A DNA stretch of 64,000 bases from Meandrina meandrites (GCA_963693305.1 OY855907.1:39334856-39398855); one strand, 5' to 3'. Positions 23,300-37,100 are shown, counted from the stretch's first letter. A program made the numbers and translations. The notes: a model not told the origin generated them from the letters alone.

Positions 23300-23884
23300 G
23301 AGGGTCGTACAGGGGGGGGGGGGTCTCTGGCACGATTTACGGACGAAAAAAATAACGAATCACGGATCACGGATATTGAAATTTCATTTTCTCGAATCAC
23401 GAATTCAAAATAAGTACTCTTTTATCCTGTTCTTACGCTACAAATAGTGTTTGAAGAAATCAAAATTGATTAAGAAATTACTAGACTGTTCACAGTCCCC
23501 TATTTTTCCGTGAAGTCGCAGAGATCGATCGTTGAGTTCGAGCGGCCGCCATCTTGTTTTGTCTGTGTGTGCGACTTTACGGAAAAATAGGGGACTGTGA
23601 ACAGTCTAAGAAATTACGAAAATAAGAAAGAAACATACCCTTTTATCCTGTTCTTACTCTACAAAGAGTGTTTGACGTGAGGATAATTATACGGAGGTCA
23701 CATTTGAGGTCTTGTGTCTCAAAATCACGCAAAATAAAGTCAATAAAGTGGTGAAATAAGCTCTTCACGTGTCACGCAAAACCTTCTGGTCACGGGTCAC
23801 GAAGAATAAATTTATTAAATTCACGTTTCACGGAAAATAAAATCAGCTAATCACGCGTCACGAGAATACCCCTGTACGACCCTC
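23300..23884. mobile_element. 585-bp MITE with GAGGGTCGTACAGG termini
   Basis: GAGGGTCGTACAGGGG at 23300 and its inverted copy ending at 23884 are flanked by AAATAA on both sides (23294-23299 and 23885-23890). The interior repeats the word TCACG in a degenerate way. A second MITE (23482-23608) is inserted in it, so the outer element is the older one. Confidence 0.8.
23482..23608. mobile_element. 127-bp Mutator-like MITE with 9-bp target duplication
   Basis: 39-bp terminal inverted repeats with one mismatch (TAGACTGTTCACAGTCCCCT...) are flanked by the 9-bp duplication AGAAATTAC (23473-23481 and 23609-23617). A 9-bp duplication is typical of Mutator-like elements. It sits inside the MITE at 23300-23884. 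A one-ended relative (TAGACTGTTCACAG) lies at 60971. Confidence 0.88.
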
Positions 23885-24249
23885 AAATAAGCAAACAATT
23901 TTAAATTTCACGCTGGTGCCGCTTCGAACACATCTCCGAACAGAAGCTCCATATTTTAAGTTCTTGTCTGGTGCGAACTGGAAAATAATCTTTGTATTTA
24001 AAGGCAGGGTTGTCTACTAGCACACCACATTATCAAATCGAGGAGCGCGGCTTTTATCTCAAAAAAACATTACTGACATTACTAGCCTGCGTAGCTAGCG
24101 GGATTTCGCGGGCGAGTGTTTTTTTCAGCGGCAGCATGCTTTGGACTTGGCCGCCAAGCAGCGAGGGGCATGGTGAGGAGTCGAATTTCACCTAGCAAAG
24201 TCTATGGCCTAAGGAAATGCTTGTACATCCCTCCCCCCACCTAGCCTTA

Positions 24250-24480
24250 GAGAGGCCTATGACCTCTTGTAAACCTCCCCCCTCTGCTGACCTATATGGT
24301 TTTTCACCTATTCCTATCTCCGCACGTAGCCTCAGAGACCCACAGTCTCTCACCTATCCCCCACCTAGTCTTGGAGACCCATTGTCTCTTACATAACCCC
24401 TCACCCAGCCTTGGAGACCCATGGTCTCTCACCCATCCCCCCACCTAGCCTTCGAGACCCATGGTCTCTTCCTTACCCCC
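24250..24480. repeat. Right subterminal dyad repeats of the 11.1-kb element
   Basis: About five units of 40-45 bp carrying versions of GAGACCCATGGTCTC (best at 24412 and 24452) with C-rich spacers. They lie in the same orientation as the left cluster at 13480-13815. Confidence 0.85.
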
Positions 24481-26520
24481 ACCCCTCAAAAGTGGGTCCC
24501 GAGCATGTAAAATAGTTTTGACCAGTTCCCTTATGTTCATTTAAAAGTGATTTGTTTCCTATGTTTCAGTGGCATGCCTAAACTAGCTACCTCGAAGGTA
24601 AGTGTATGACCACTATAAACAACATTTACATTTTTTTACATTTACATTTTTACCCACATAAGTGTGCAAAAAATGACTTTACATGCACATAAGTGTGCAC
24701 AAAAATGACTGTAGACGCACATAAGTGTGCACAAAGACGACTGTAAACCCAGATAATTTTGCACAAAAATGACTGTACACCCACATAAGTTTGCACAAAA
24801 AGGACTGTACACGCACATAAGTGTGCACAGAAATGACTGTAAACCCATATAAGTGTGCACAAAAATGACTGCAAACGCACATAAGTTAGCACAATAATGA
24901 CTGTACACGCACATAGGTGTGCACAAAAATGACTGTACATCCACATAAGTGTGCACAAAAATGACTGTACAGCCTTTTTGTGCCTGATATCTGAGCGAAT
25001 TTGCAAAAACCTGGTCGCCGAGGTTTTCGGTTGGACTCGGGCGAACCCCGAGTCCAAGCCCAGCTGGTGCCCTTAACGGTAGGGGGGCTGCCGTCACCAG
25101 TGCCCTGGTGACCTGGCCCAGGGTCTTAGCTATCCGCCGGTGCCTGGTTTTCGGACTAGCTGTTAAAAGCAGGGGGGGAGGGGAGGGTTTTTCTGTCCAT
25201 GCTTGGCCCTGTTTGTGTTAAATTTTGAGCACGTTTGTGTTGAATTTTGAATGCCCTGTGGGGGCTGTCGATTATTTTGATTGACGTTGCTTGAGGGTTC
25301 CCTGCTGAGAAGGGACCTGGCTGGTGTGTCAGGTGTCACGTGGGTTCGTGACGTGCCAATCTCTAGCCAGGGGGGAGGCCTAGGGACTTGTACCATCTTG
25401 GAGTGTTTTGGCTTGTGGGCGACCAGGTTCTTGCAAATCCGCTCAAAATGGCTGTTCAAAATCTGTTAAAATCTGTGACAAAGCTCCTTTAAATACATGT
25501 AAGCAAGTCCTGATGTGATGGACTTTTAATTTTCTGGTCTCTTGAAAATACAACATATAGTTTCACGTCTTGTCACCAGTCTCATCTACCTTCTTTAAAG
25601 ACATGATAAGAGTACCCCCCCCCCCCCCCCCCTGTGAGTGAACTTGGCAACAGTTGAACAAAACATACCAGTTTGAAGAGAAGGATAGTTATACTGTTGA
25701 ATGACACAAATTTTATTCTTTAGACACTGAATTGAAAAATTGAAATTTTTTCAGCACTCATGTGGAATCCTCTTAGACCATTTTTGTGTTGTCATATAGA
25801 TATGTATAGCTATGCGCATCTATGGATCTAGACAGGGAAAGGTTGTACAAATCCATTAGGGGGTGAAAGGCACATGGACAACTAGACAGCTTTATCAACC
25901 CTGCATATATCCATGCAGTACTTGGGCTGGAAAGAGCACAACAACGTTGCTAGTAACAATAGTAGCTGTTACAGAAAACAAGTTCAAAATATGGATACGC
26001 ATCTATGGTATAGTGGAGTTCCCTGTACTAGGCAATGGTTGTAGAAGCGTAACTAGTGGTACCTATCGGTAGAAGTGCCAACGAGTACAACAAGAGAGAA
26101 GGGTTGTGAGGATAATAAATTTATTGTAAATGTTTGACTAAAAGTACACTTTATGATGTGGGTGTGATCAATGTACACATTTGCATGTATTCGTTGCGGA
26201 ATGTTTGTGGAATAAACTGATGCGATTTGGTGAAGGCCTAATGAAGGAGTTCTAAAATGATACTGAAGTAGTGAGAAACCTTGTGAAATCCATGTAATTT
26301 GAGGGTTGTAAGCCATTGCAGTTCTATGCCGCTATTTTGGAAAGGTGTCAGCTGTTTTTTAAGTCCAATAGACCTTAAATCAGAGTGGCTGTGAGCCACT
26401 GAAACTCGGAAAATATATAGCCTTTGTTTTCCTTCATATATAGTGACACAAATAAAGGCTGCATTTTACCCAACCCCCTACCCGCTTCACAAGACTAATT
26501 GATTACTAAATTTAATATTA

Positions 26521-27349
26521 GTTGTGGTTACACACACCTTGGGTTTGGGGTCTTCCGGAGGGTAAATGGCTTGGGTCTGGTTCAGCTCAGGTTTCATGTT
26601 ACCCTTGGGGATGCGGTTACACAGTAAAAGACACCCCTCAGGGTAAAATATAATGACCTTGCAAATTGGCGGGAGAAGTGCAGATCAACATGGATGACAC
26701 AAATCGAGATCTAGTAAGCTTAATTTCAGTGATTCTCCTGCTTATTATTCGACAGTCCTCCATAAATATAACAGTACAGCAGTTTTTTTTCGAGAAGACA
26801 CCGAAGAAGGCGCTTTCAACTACCATACAGGGTATTACCGGTGTTGTTAATTGCCTGCGGCCTTGTTTGGTTTCGTGCCGCAAATAAATACCCATTGTAG
26901 TAGGGATCTTCGTTTTGACTACCGTTCCTATAAACAGATAAACAGAAAGATTTAATACAACTTAACCAACTGACAGTCTGAACGGCAAACTCATGAAAAT
27001 AAATAAAGAAATACCCACAGCGATGCACGAAACCCTGCCATGTTACCTCGTGCTACAAGTAGGCGCGAAATTAGCCAAGCGCATCAGAGGTCACGTCAGA
27101 GCCCTGCAGGCGATTTCCTTTATTAGCTACGTTCTGCTTTGTGATTGGCCAAGCCACCTCGGGGAGCAGATAAACCGTACTTTTCAGTTCAGGAACTGTC
27201 ATGGGAAGTTCTTTTGTTCTTTTTGATGTATCCATGGAAATAACCCTAGGGCAGTTTCGGTCTGGGAAAAGCGGTTACACACAAAAAATGTCTTTTCCCG
27301 TGGGCAAACGCTATTTGCCCATGGGTAAAAGGGCTAGTGTAACCACGAC
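26521..27349. mobile_element. 829-bp non-autonomous TIR element with TATTA duplication
   Basis: The 13-bp ends GTTGTGGTTACAC (left) and GTCGTGGTTACAC (right, inverted) are flanked by TATTA at 26516-26520 and 27350-27354. No transposase is encoded. It is nested in the 2.48-kb insertion of block B. Confidence 0.75.
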
Positions 27350-28488
27350 TATTAAAGACTCTCTGTCGACTGCGAGTGTTTGTTATTGTTTTGATTCTGG
27401 CGCTGAAGAAAATCGTTCGAAAATCAAAAAGATTTAGGGCATTCGCGGCCTAAAATAAAATATACCGGTAGAAACAGGTATAAAGTGTTTACTTTCGAGG
27501 TCATCCAGGTAAAGAAATACTTTATTTTGAAATTATGACCTCGCGTCGTGGGGGCGCAAGCTACAATTACAATTACAAGCTCCTGTCGCCATACGCGTCA
27601 TTGGTCTTCATTTGAAACAACTCCATAAAATAAATTTCCTTTTTATTTGCTTTTAGAAGCACATATACAGAGTATATATATACAGTACTTAGTGCTCTTA
27701 AAGTACAAGATGTAGAACTAGAGCAATGAACATTTCGTGGCGATTTCCATACCGCGGTTTGGAATTCAGTCCTGCGGAGATTGTTTCGATAAAGCGGTCA
27801 CGTACAGATTCTAAATGCTTTCAGTTCGATCTTTTTTCAGTCCGAAAGATTGCCATTACTAGCGAGTGGGGGAAAAATGAAGCAAAGAACGCACTTTTCA
27901 TCGAAATAAAAATTTCAAATAATCTCAATAAAGCTTACTTGGTACTGGAAGAATCTACTGGCAATGCGAAGGGAAATAATTCTGCAGCGATTCAGTGTCA
28001 CTCAGCTCATTACTGCAACAAACGTGGGCAGTTTTCACTTTGCCTGTATCCGAGGTCATCTTCTTTGTTTCTCCATTGATTCTGGGCAGATTTTCTTGAA
28101 TAAATCTTTTCGGAAGAGCCTCTCGTTACAGTCTAGGCCTTACGCAGGCGATTCTTGGCACCCGCCATGCATGGCTAAAAGCATATCGCGTACCGGCCGT
28201 TGTTTAGCTTCTCACACATGTGAGTTTGCGGATCACGTATGGACGCCATGAATCATGCATCGTGCACGTGCTGAACAAATAAGTAGCGCGCTGATTGGCC
28301 ACAACTATGACAAATTGTGCACGTGCTGAACAGTTTCTGCTCAACAGATTGGCTAAAAACATCAGACATTGTGTCGTCACGATCTACCTTACATTACATT
28401 ACATTACTTACATTTCTACATTTTGGAGCGTTTGTGAGATTTTTTCCGCACATACAAATCTTCTCACGGCTCTATAATCTGCCGCCTC

Positions 28489-28520
28489 GTCAGGCCTTCT
28501 GGTCTTCCAGAAGGCCTGAC
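28489..28520. repeat. 14-bp-arm hairpin at the right end of the block B insertion
   Basis: GTCAGGCCTTCTGG, loop TCTT, then the exact complement CCAGAAGGCCTGAC. It ends 9 nt before the insertion boundary. Confidence 0.9.
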
Positions 28521-29603
28521 TCGTTGGCAATAAAAGGAATATGGATTAATGAAAAAGACGAAATAGTGAATTGCTAATGATTTGAGTGTGAAATACAAAA
28601 AATCCATATGGTACCGAAAGAACCGGAAAACTGATTTTGCAATATTGAGGGAAGAGTGGGATTCCTGTGGGCATTTACATAAGGCCTGTTTTAGCCTAAG
28701 ATGTGCAATGAATTTTTTTTTTTAAACTTTGTTTGAATGTTATGTCACATAAATCAAAAGACATTTTGCACTGGGAGAAAGGAAAATAACTGAAAATGGG
28801 GTTCATATTAGTTAACTTCCAGCTTAGGTAAGTTCGGTGATGACTGACTTGCTGCTGCCCGGTACGAAAACCCTAGAAAACCCTGTGGGAAAAAATAAAG
28901 GGAACGTACTCTCCTCATCGAAGGCTGAGCGCACTACCCCTGGAGATGGGGCCAATCAAATACCGAATTAATTTAAACTATATTTATAAATATGTGTCAA
29001 GTCCACAATATTGTTCAGACGTGCAAGTGTCCTGAGCTGTGCCACTGACTGAGCTCCACCAAGGCATGTCAGAGGTAATCCAACAACTGATAGCAGGACA
29101 GACAGGCATCTCCAAATCAGCTCGACCATGCAAAAACAGAGAAATAACGAAACAATGAATGAGAAAGGGTGATGATTTTCTGGGTGGGATATGGGCAAAT
29201 AAATTTTTAAATGAGATCAGTAGTTGTACATAAGCTATATTCCATAGTGGTTAAACCACATACAGTATTCAATGACCACCCAGGGCCAATGAAAGGAAAA
29301 TCCTATTGCAGCCAACCCACGTGAGTTGATGTGAAAGACAAAATATTCTGTTTAGTCAATCGAAGCCAAACATAATACCATTGAGAAACTACAAAAGCAG
29401 CAGAAAAAAACAGGGCACCCAAAGGGTACATGTGTGGGATACAATGTTGCGATTCATCTGCATAACTCACTTGTATAAGTTATTTACATAATTTTCTTTT
29501 CTTTTCAACAAATGCATACTGATTATAGCGCACCATTGAAGGGAAGTGCTTTAACATTCAGTTACAGTGCTTTTACAGCTAGACAAGGATATGGCTGTAA
29601 CCA

Positions 29604-31185
29604 GTAAGTGTGCACATAAGTGTGCACATAAATGACTGCACAAGCACATAAGTGTGCACAAAGATGACTGTACACCCATATAAGTGTACACATAAATTAC
29701 TGTAAACGAAAATAAGTGTGCAAAAAAATGACTGTACACGCACATAAGTGTGCACAAAAATAACTGTACACGCACATAACTGTGCACAAAAATGACTGTA
29801 CACCCAGATAAGGGTGCACAAAAATGACCTTACACCCACATAAGTGTGCATAAAAATGCCTGTACACGTACATAAGTGTGCACAAAAAAGACTGTACCCC
29901 GACATAAGTTTGCACAAAAATGAATGTACACCCTCATAAGTGTGAATAAAAATGACTGTACACGCACATAAGTGTGCCCAAAAATGAATGTACACCCACA
30001 TAAGTGTGAATAAAAATGACTGTATACCCACATAAGTGTGCACAAAAATGACTGTAGACCAAAAATAAGTGTGCATAATAATGACTGTACACGCACATAA
30101 GAGTGTACAAAAATGACCTTACACCAGGATAAGTGTGCACAAAACTGACTGTACACCCAGATAAGTGTAGACATAAATGACTGTACACGCACATGAGTGT
30201 GTGCAAAAATGACTGTACACGCACCTAAGTGTCCACAAAGATGAGTGTACACCCACAGAAGTTTGCACAAAAATGACTGTACACGCATATAAGTGTGCAC
30301 AAAAATAACTGTACACGCACATAAGTGTGCACAATAATGACTATACACCCACATAAGTGTACACAAAGATGACTGTACACACACAGAAGTTTGCACAAAA
30401 ATGACTGCAGACGCATATAAGTGTGCACAAAAATAACTGTACACGCACATAAGTGTGCACAATAATGACTATACACCCACATAAGTGTACACAAAGATGA
30501 CTGTACACCCACATAAGTGTGCACAAAAATGACTGTACACGCGTATAAGTGTGCACAAAAATAACTGTACACCCACATAACTGTGCACAATAATGACTGT
30601 ACACCCACATAAGTGTGCACAAAAATGACTGTACACCCACTTAAGTGTGCACAAAAACGACTTTACACGCACATAAGTGTGCACAAAAATGACTATACAC
30701 CCACATAAGTGTACACAAAGATGACTGTACACACACAGAAGTTTGCACAAAAATGACTGCAGACGCATATAACTGTGCACAAAAATAACTGTACACGCAC
30801 ATAAGTGTGCACAATAATGACTATACACCCACATAAGTGTACACAAAGATGACTGTACACCCACAGAAGTTTGCACAAAAATGACTGTACACGCGTATAA
30901 GTGTGCACAAAAATAACTGTACACCCACATAACTGTGCACAATAATGACTGTACACCCACATAAGTGTGCACAAAAATGACTGTACACCCACATATGTGT
31001 GCAGAAAAATGACAGTACACGCACGTAAGTGTGCACAAAAATGACTGTGCCCCGACATAAGTGTGCACAATGATGACTGTACACCCACAGAAGTTTGCAC
31101 AAAAATGACTGTACACGCACAAAAGTGTGCACAAAAATAACTGTAAACGCACAAAAAGTGTGAACAATAATGACTGTACACCCCA
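29604..31185. repeat. Long 32-bp minisatellite array of unit B (~49 units)
   Basis: Same 32-bp unit as in unit A. It begins with the conserved junction AAGTGTGCACATAAGTGTGC (a short 12-bp step before the regular period) and ends with GTACACCCCATGTTATG. It contains the marker variant CAGATAAGGGTGCAC once, at about 29794. Confidence 0.97.
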
Positions 31186-34100
31186 TGTTATGTTCATTAA
31201 AAAGTGATTTGTTTCCTATGTTTCAGTGGCATGCCTAAACTAGCTACCTCGAAGCTAAGTGTATGACCACTATAAACAACATTTACATTTTTTTACATTT
31301 ACATTTTCACCCACATAAGTGTGCAAAAAATGACTTTACATGCACATAAGTGTGCACAAAAATGACTGTAGACGCACATAAGTGTGCACAAATACGACTG
31401 TACACCCAGATAATTTTGCACAAAAATGACTGTACACCCACATAAGTTTGCACAAAAAGGACTGTACACGCACATAAGTGTGCACAGAAATGACTGTAAA
31501 CCCATATAAGTGTGCACAAAAATGACTGCAAACGCACATAAGTTAGCACAATAATGACTGTACACGCACATAGGTGTGCACAAAAATGACTGTACATCCA
31601 CATAAGTGTGCACAAAAATGACTGTACAGCCTTTTTGTGCCTGATATCTGAGCGAATTTGCAAAAACCTGGTCGCCGAGGTTTTCGGTTGGACTCGGGCG
31701 AACCCGAGTCCAAGCCCAGCTGGTGCCCTTAACGGTAGGGGGGCTGCCGTCACCAGTGCCCTGGTGACCTGGCCCAGGGTCTTAGCTATCCGCCGGTGCC
31801 TGGTTTTCGGACTAGCTGTTAAAAGCAGGGGGGGAGGGGAGGGTTTTTCTGTCCATGCTTGGGCTTGTTTGTGTTAAATTTTGAGCACGTTTGTGTTGAG
31901 TTTTGAATGCCCTGTGGGGGCTGTCGATTATTTTGATTGACGTTGCTTGAGGGTTCCCTGCTGAGAAGGGACCTGGCTGGTGTGTCAGGTGTCACGTGGG
32001 TTCGTGACGTGCCAATCTCTAGCCAGGGGGGAGGCCCAGGGACTTGTACCAGCTTGGAGTGTTTTGGCTTGTGGGCGACCAGGTTCTTGCAAATCCGCTC
32101 AAAATGGCTGTTCAAAATCTGTTAAAATCTGTGACAAAGCTCCTTTAAATACATGTAAGCAAGTCCTGATGTGATGGACTTTTAATTTTCTGGTCTCTTG
32201 AAAATACAACATATAGTTTCACGTCTTGTCACCAGTCTCATCTACCTTCTTTAAAGACATGATAAGAGAACCCCCTTCCCCCCCTGTGAGTGAACTTGGC
32301 AACAGTTGAACAAAACATACCAGTTTGAAGAGAAGGATAGTTATACTGTTGAATGACACAAATTTTATTCTTTAGACACTGAATTGAAAAATTGAAATTT
32401 TTTCAGCACTCATGTGGAATCCTCTTAGACCATTTTTGTGTTGTCATATAGATATGTATAGCTATGCGCATCTATGGATCTAGACAGGGAAAGGTTGTAC
32501 AAATCCATTAGGGGGTGAAAGGCACATGGACAACTAGACAGCTTTATCAACCCTGCATATATTCATGCAGTACTTGGGCTGGAAAGAGCACAACAACGTT
32601 GCTAGTAACAATAGTAGCTGTTACAGAAAACAAGTTCAAAATATGGATACGCATCTATGGTATAGTGGAGTTCCCTGTACTAGGCAATGGTTGTAGAAGC
32701 GTAATAAAAGGAATATGGATTAATGAAAAAGACGAAATAGTGAATTGCTAATGATTTGAGTGTGAAATACAAAAAATCCATATGGTACCGAAAGAACCGG
32801 AAAACTGATTTTGCAATCTTGAGGGAAGAGTGGGATTCCTGTGGGCATTTACATAAGGCCTGTTTTAGCCTAAGATGTGCAATGAATTTTTTTTTTTTAA
32901 ACTTTGTTTCAATGTTATGTCACATAAATCAAAAGACATTTTGCACAGGGAGAAAGGAAAATAACTGAAAATGGGGTTCATATTAGTTAACTTCCAGCTT
33001 AGGTAAGTTCGGTGATGACTGACTTGCTGCTGCCCGGTACGAAAACCCTAGAAAACCCTGTGGGAAAAAATAAAGGGAACGTACTCTCCTCATCGAAGGC
33101 TGAGCGCACTACCCCTGGAGATGGGGCCAATCAAATACCGAATTAATTTAAGCTATATTTATAAATATGTGTCAAGTCCACAATATTGTTCAGACGTGCA
33201 AGTGTCCTGAGCTGTGCCACTGACTGAGCTCCACCAAGGCATGTCAGAGGTAATCCAACAACTGATAGAAGGACAGACAGGCATCTCCAAATCAGCTCGA
33301 CCATGCAAAAACAGAGAAATAACGAAACAATGAATGAGAAAGGGTGATGATTTTCTGGGTGGGATATGGGCAAATAAATTTTTAAATGAGATCAGTAGTT
33401 GTACATAAGCTATATTCCATAGTGGTTAAACCACATACAGTATTCAATGACCACCCAGGGCCAATAAAATGAAAATCCTATTGCAGCCAACCCACGTGAG
33501 TTGATGTGAAAGAAAAAATATTCTGTTTAGTCAATCGAAGCCAAACATAATACCATTGAGAAACTACAAAAGCAGCAGAAAAAAACAGGGCACCCAAAGG
33601 GTACATGTGTGGGATACAATGTTGCGATTCATCTGCATAACTCACTTGTATAAGTTATTTACATAATTTTCTTTTCTTTTCAACAAATGCATACTGATTA
33701 TAGCGCACCATTGAAGGGAAGTGCTTTAACATTCAGTTACAGTGCTTTTACAGCTAGACAAGGATATGGCTGTAACCAATAAGTGTGCAAATAAGTGTGC
33801 ACAAAAATGACTGCACAAGCACATAAGTGTGCACAAAGATGACTGTACACCCATATAAGTGTACACATAAATTACTGTAAACGAAAATAAGTGTGCACAA
33901 AAATGACTGTACACGCACATAAGTGTGCCCAAAGGTGACTGTACACCCACATAAGTGTGCACAAAAATGACTGCAAACGCACATAAGTGTGCACAATAAT
34001 GACTGCACACGCACATAAGTGTGCACAAAAATGACTGTACACCCACATAAGTGTGCACAAAAATGACTGTACACGCACATAAGTTTGCACAAAAATGACT

Positions 34101-37100
34101 GTACACGCACATAAGTGTGAACAAAAATGATTGTACCCCGACATAAGTGTGCACAAAAATGAATGTACACCCACATAAGTGTGAACAAAAATGACTGTAC
34201 ACGCACAAAAGTGTGCACAAAAATGACTGTACACCCACATAAGTGTGCACAATAATGACTGTACACGCACATAAGAGTGCACATTAATGACCGTACACGC
34301 ACATAAGTGTGCACAATAATGACTGTACACGCACATAAGTTTGCACAAAAATGACTATACACGCACATACGTGTGCACAAATTGACTGTACCCCTACATA
34401 AGTGTACACAAAAATGAATGTACACCGACATAAGTGTGCACAAAAATGACTTTACACCCACATAAGTGTAGACATAAATGACAGTACATGCACATAAGTA
34501 TGCGAAAAACTGACTGCACAAGCACATAAGTGTGCACAAAGATGACTGTACACCCACAGAAGTTTACACAAGAATGACTGTACAAGCATATAAGTGTGCT
34601 CAAAAATAACTGTACACCCACATAACTGTGCACAAAAATGACTGTACACCCAGATAAGGGTGCACAAAAATGACCTTACACCCACATAAGTGTGCATAAA
34701 AATGCCTGTACACGTACATAAGTGTGCACAAAAAAGACTGTACCCCGACATAAGTGTGCAAAAAAATGAATGTACACAAACATAAGTGTGACTAAAAATG
34801 ACTGCACACGCACATAAGTGTGCACAAAAATGATTGTACACCCACATAAGTTTGCATAATAATGACTGTACACGCACATAAGAGTGTACAAAAATGACCT
34901 TACACCCAGATAAGTGTGCACAAAACTGACTGTACACCCACATAAGTGTAGACATAAATGACTGTACACGCACATGAGTGTGTGCAAAAATGACTGTACA
35001 CGCACCTAAGTGTCCACAAAGATGAGTGTACACCCACAGAAGTTTGCACAAAAATGACTGTACACGCATATAAGTGTGCACAAAAATAACTGTACACGCA
35101 CATAAGTGTGCACAATAATGACTATACACCCACATAAGTGTGCACAAAGATGACTGTACACCCACAGAAGTTTACACAAAAATGACTGCACACGCATATA
35201 AGTGTGCACAAAAATAACTGTACACGCACATAAGTGTGCACAATAATGACTATACACCCACATAAGTGTACACAAAGATGACTGTACACCCACAGAAGTT
35301 TGCACAAAAACGACTTTACACGTGTATAAGTGTGCACAAAAATAACTGTACACCCACATAACTGTGCACAATAATGACTGTACACCCACATAAGTGTGCA
35401 CAAAAATGACTTTACACGCACATAAGTGTGCACAAAACTGACTGTACACCCACACATGTGTGCAGAAAAATGACAGTACACGCACGTAAGTGTGCACAAA
35501 AATGACTGTACCCCGACATAAGTGTGCACAAAGATGACTGCACACCCAGGGAAGTTTACACAAGAATGACTGTACAAGCATATAAGTGTGCACAAAAATA
35601 ACTGTACACCCACATAACTGTGCACAAAAATGACTGTACACCCAGATAAGGGTGCACAAAAATGACCTTACACCCACATAAGTGTGCATAAAAATGCCTG
35701 TACACGTACATAAGTGTGCACAAAAAAGACTATACCCCGACATAAGTGTGCGCAAAAATGAATGTACACCCAGATAAGTGTGAATAAAAGTGACTGTACA
35801 CGCACATAAGTGTGCACAAAAATGACTGTACACCCACATAAGTGTGCATAATAATGACTGTACACGCACATAAGAGTGTACAAAAATGACCTTACACCCA
35901 GATAAGTGTGCACAAAACTGACTGTACACGCACCTAAGTGTCCACAAAGATGAGTGTACACCCACAGAAGTTTGCACAAAAATGAATGTACACGCATATA
36001 AATGTGCACAAAAATAACTGTACACGCACATAAGTGTGCACAATAATGAATATACACCCACATAAGTGTGCAGAAAGATGACTGTACACCAACAGAAGTT
36101 TACACAAAAATGACTGCACACGCATATAAGTGTGCACAAAAATAACTGTACACGCACATTAGTGTGCACAATAATGACTATACACCCACATAAGTGTACA
36201 CAAAGATGACTGTACACCCACAGAAGTTTGCACAAAAACGACTTTACACGCGTATAAGTGTGCACAAAAATAACTGTACACCCACATAACTGTGCACAAT
36301 AATGACTGTACACCCACATAAGTGTGCACAATAATGACTGTACACGCACATAAGAGTGCACATTAATGACCGTACACGCACATAAGTGTGCACAATAATG
36401 ACTGTACACGCACATAAGTTTGCACAAAAATGACTATACACGCACATACGTGTGCACAAAATGACTGTACCCCTACATAAGTGTACACAAAAATGAATGT
36501 ACACCGACATAAGTGTGCACAAAAATGACTTTACACCCACATAAGTGTAGACATAAATGACAGTACATGCACATAAGTATGCGAAAAACTGACTGCACAC
36601 GCACATAAGTGCTCACAAAGATGACTGTACACCCACAGAAGTTTACACAAGAATGACTGTACAAGCATATAAGTGTGCTCAAAAATAACTGTACACCCAC
36701 ATAACTGTGCACAAAAATGACTGTACACCCAGATAAGGGTGCACAAAAATGACCTTACACCCACATAAGTGTGCATAAAAATGCCTGTACACGTACATAA
36801 GTGTGCACAAAAAAGACTGTACCCCGACATAAGTGTGCAAAAAAATGAATGTACACAAACATAAGTGTGACTAAAAATGACTGTACACGCACATAAGTGT
36901 GCACAAAAATGATTGTACACCCACATAAGTTTGCATAATAATGACTGTACACGCACATAAGAGTGTACAAAAATGACCTTACACCCAGATAAGTGTGCAC
37001 AAAACTGACTGTACACCCACATAAGTGTAGACATAAATGACTGTACACGCACATGAGTGTGTGCAAAAATGACTGTACACGCACCTAAGTGTCCACAAAG

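Larger units (their letters stand above)
13402..24530. mobile_element. 11.1-kb TIR element with TTA target duplication, composite
   Basis: The ends are inverted repeats of about 40 bp beginning GGGAACTGGTCAAAACTA, followed on both sides by ..CTC.GGACCCAC. The element splits the linker between macro-array units A and B and is flanked by TTA. Subterminal dyads of the form GAGACC-CAT-GGTCTC, separated by C-rich spacers, are repeated about seven times at the left (13530-13815) and about five times at the right (24250-24470). A TTA/TWA duplication with GGG termini fits PIF/Harbinger, but no Harbinger nuclease is visible, so the assignment is tentative. The interior holds several smaller elements, listed separately, and no intact gene. 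Stretches 13830-15600, 15700-16130, 18470-19040 and 21310-22930 contain nothing I can name. Confidence 0.85.
26053..28530. mobile_element. 2.48-kb insertion in block B, class uncertain
   Basis: Comparison with blocks A, C and D places the insertion precisely between GAAGCGTAA and TAAAAGG, with at most a 2-bp (AA) duplication. TGCCAACGAGT at 26076-26086 is repeated inverted at 28519-28529, i.e. 24 nt inside the left edge but flush with the right edge. A 14-bp-arm hairpin (GTCAGGCCTTCTGG, loop TCTT) lies at 28489-28520. Asymmetric inverted ends plus a terminal hairpin and no real TSD recall helentron-type Helitrons, but no diagnostic protein is present. A separate 829-bp element is nested at 26521-27349. 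An ATG-started 117-codon frame at 27726-28079 is not recognised. Confidence 0.7.
24531..31185. repeat. Macro-array unit B, interrupted in the block
   Basis: The linker resumes at 24531 with the second TTA. A short array is at 24653-24970, block part 1 at 24971-26052, a foreign insertion at 26053-28530, block part 2 from 28529 to about 29603, and the long array at 29604-31185. Without the insertion the unit is about 4.2 kb, the shortest of the four. Block B shares the short GTTGTCATATAG version near 25790 with copy C. Confidence 0.92.
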
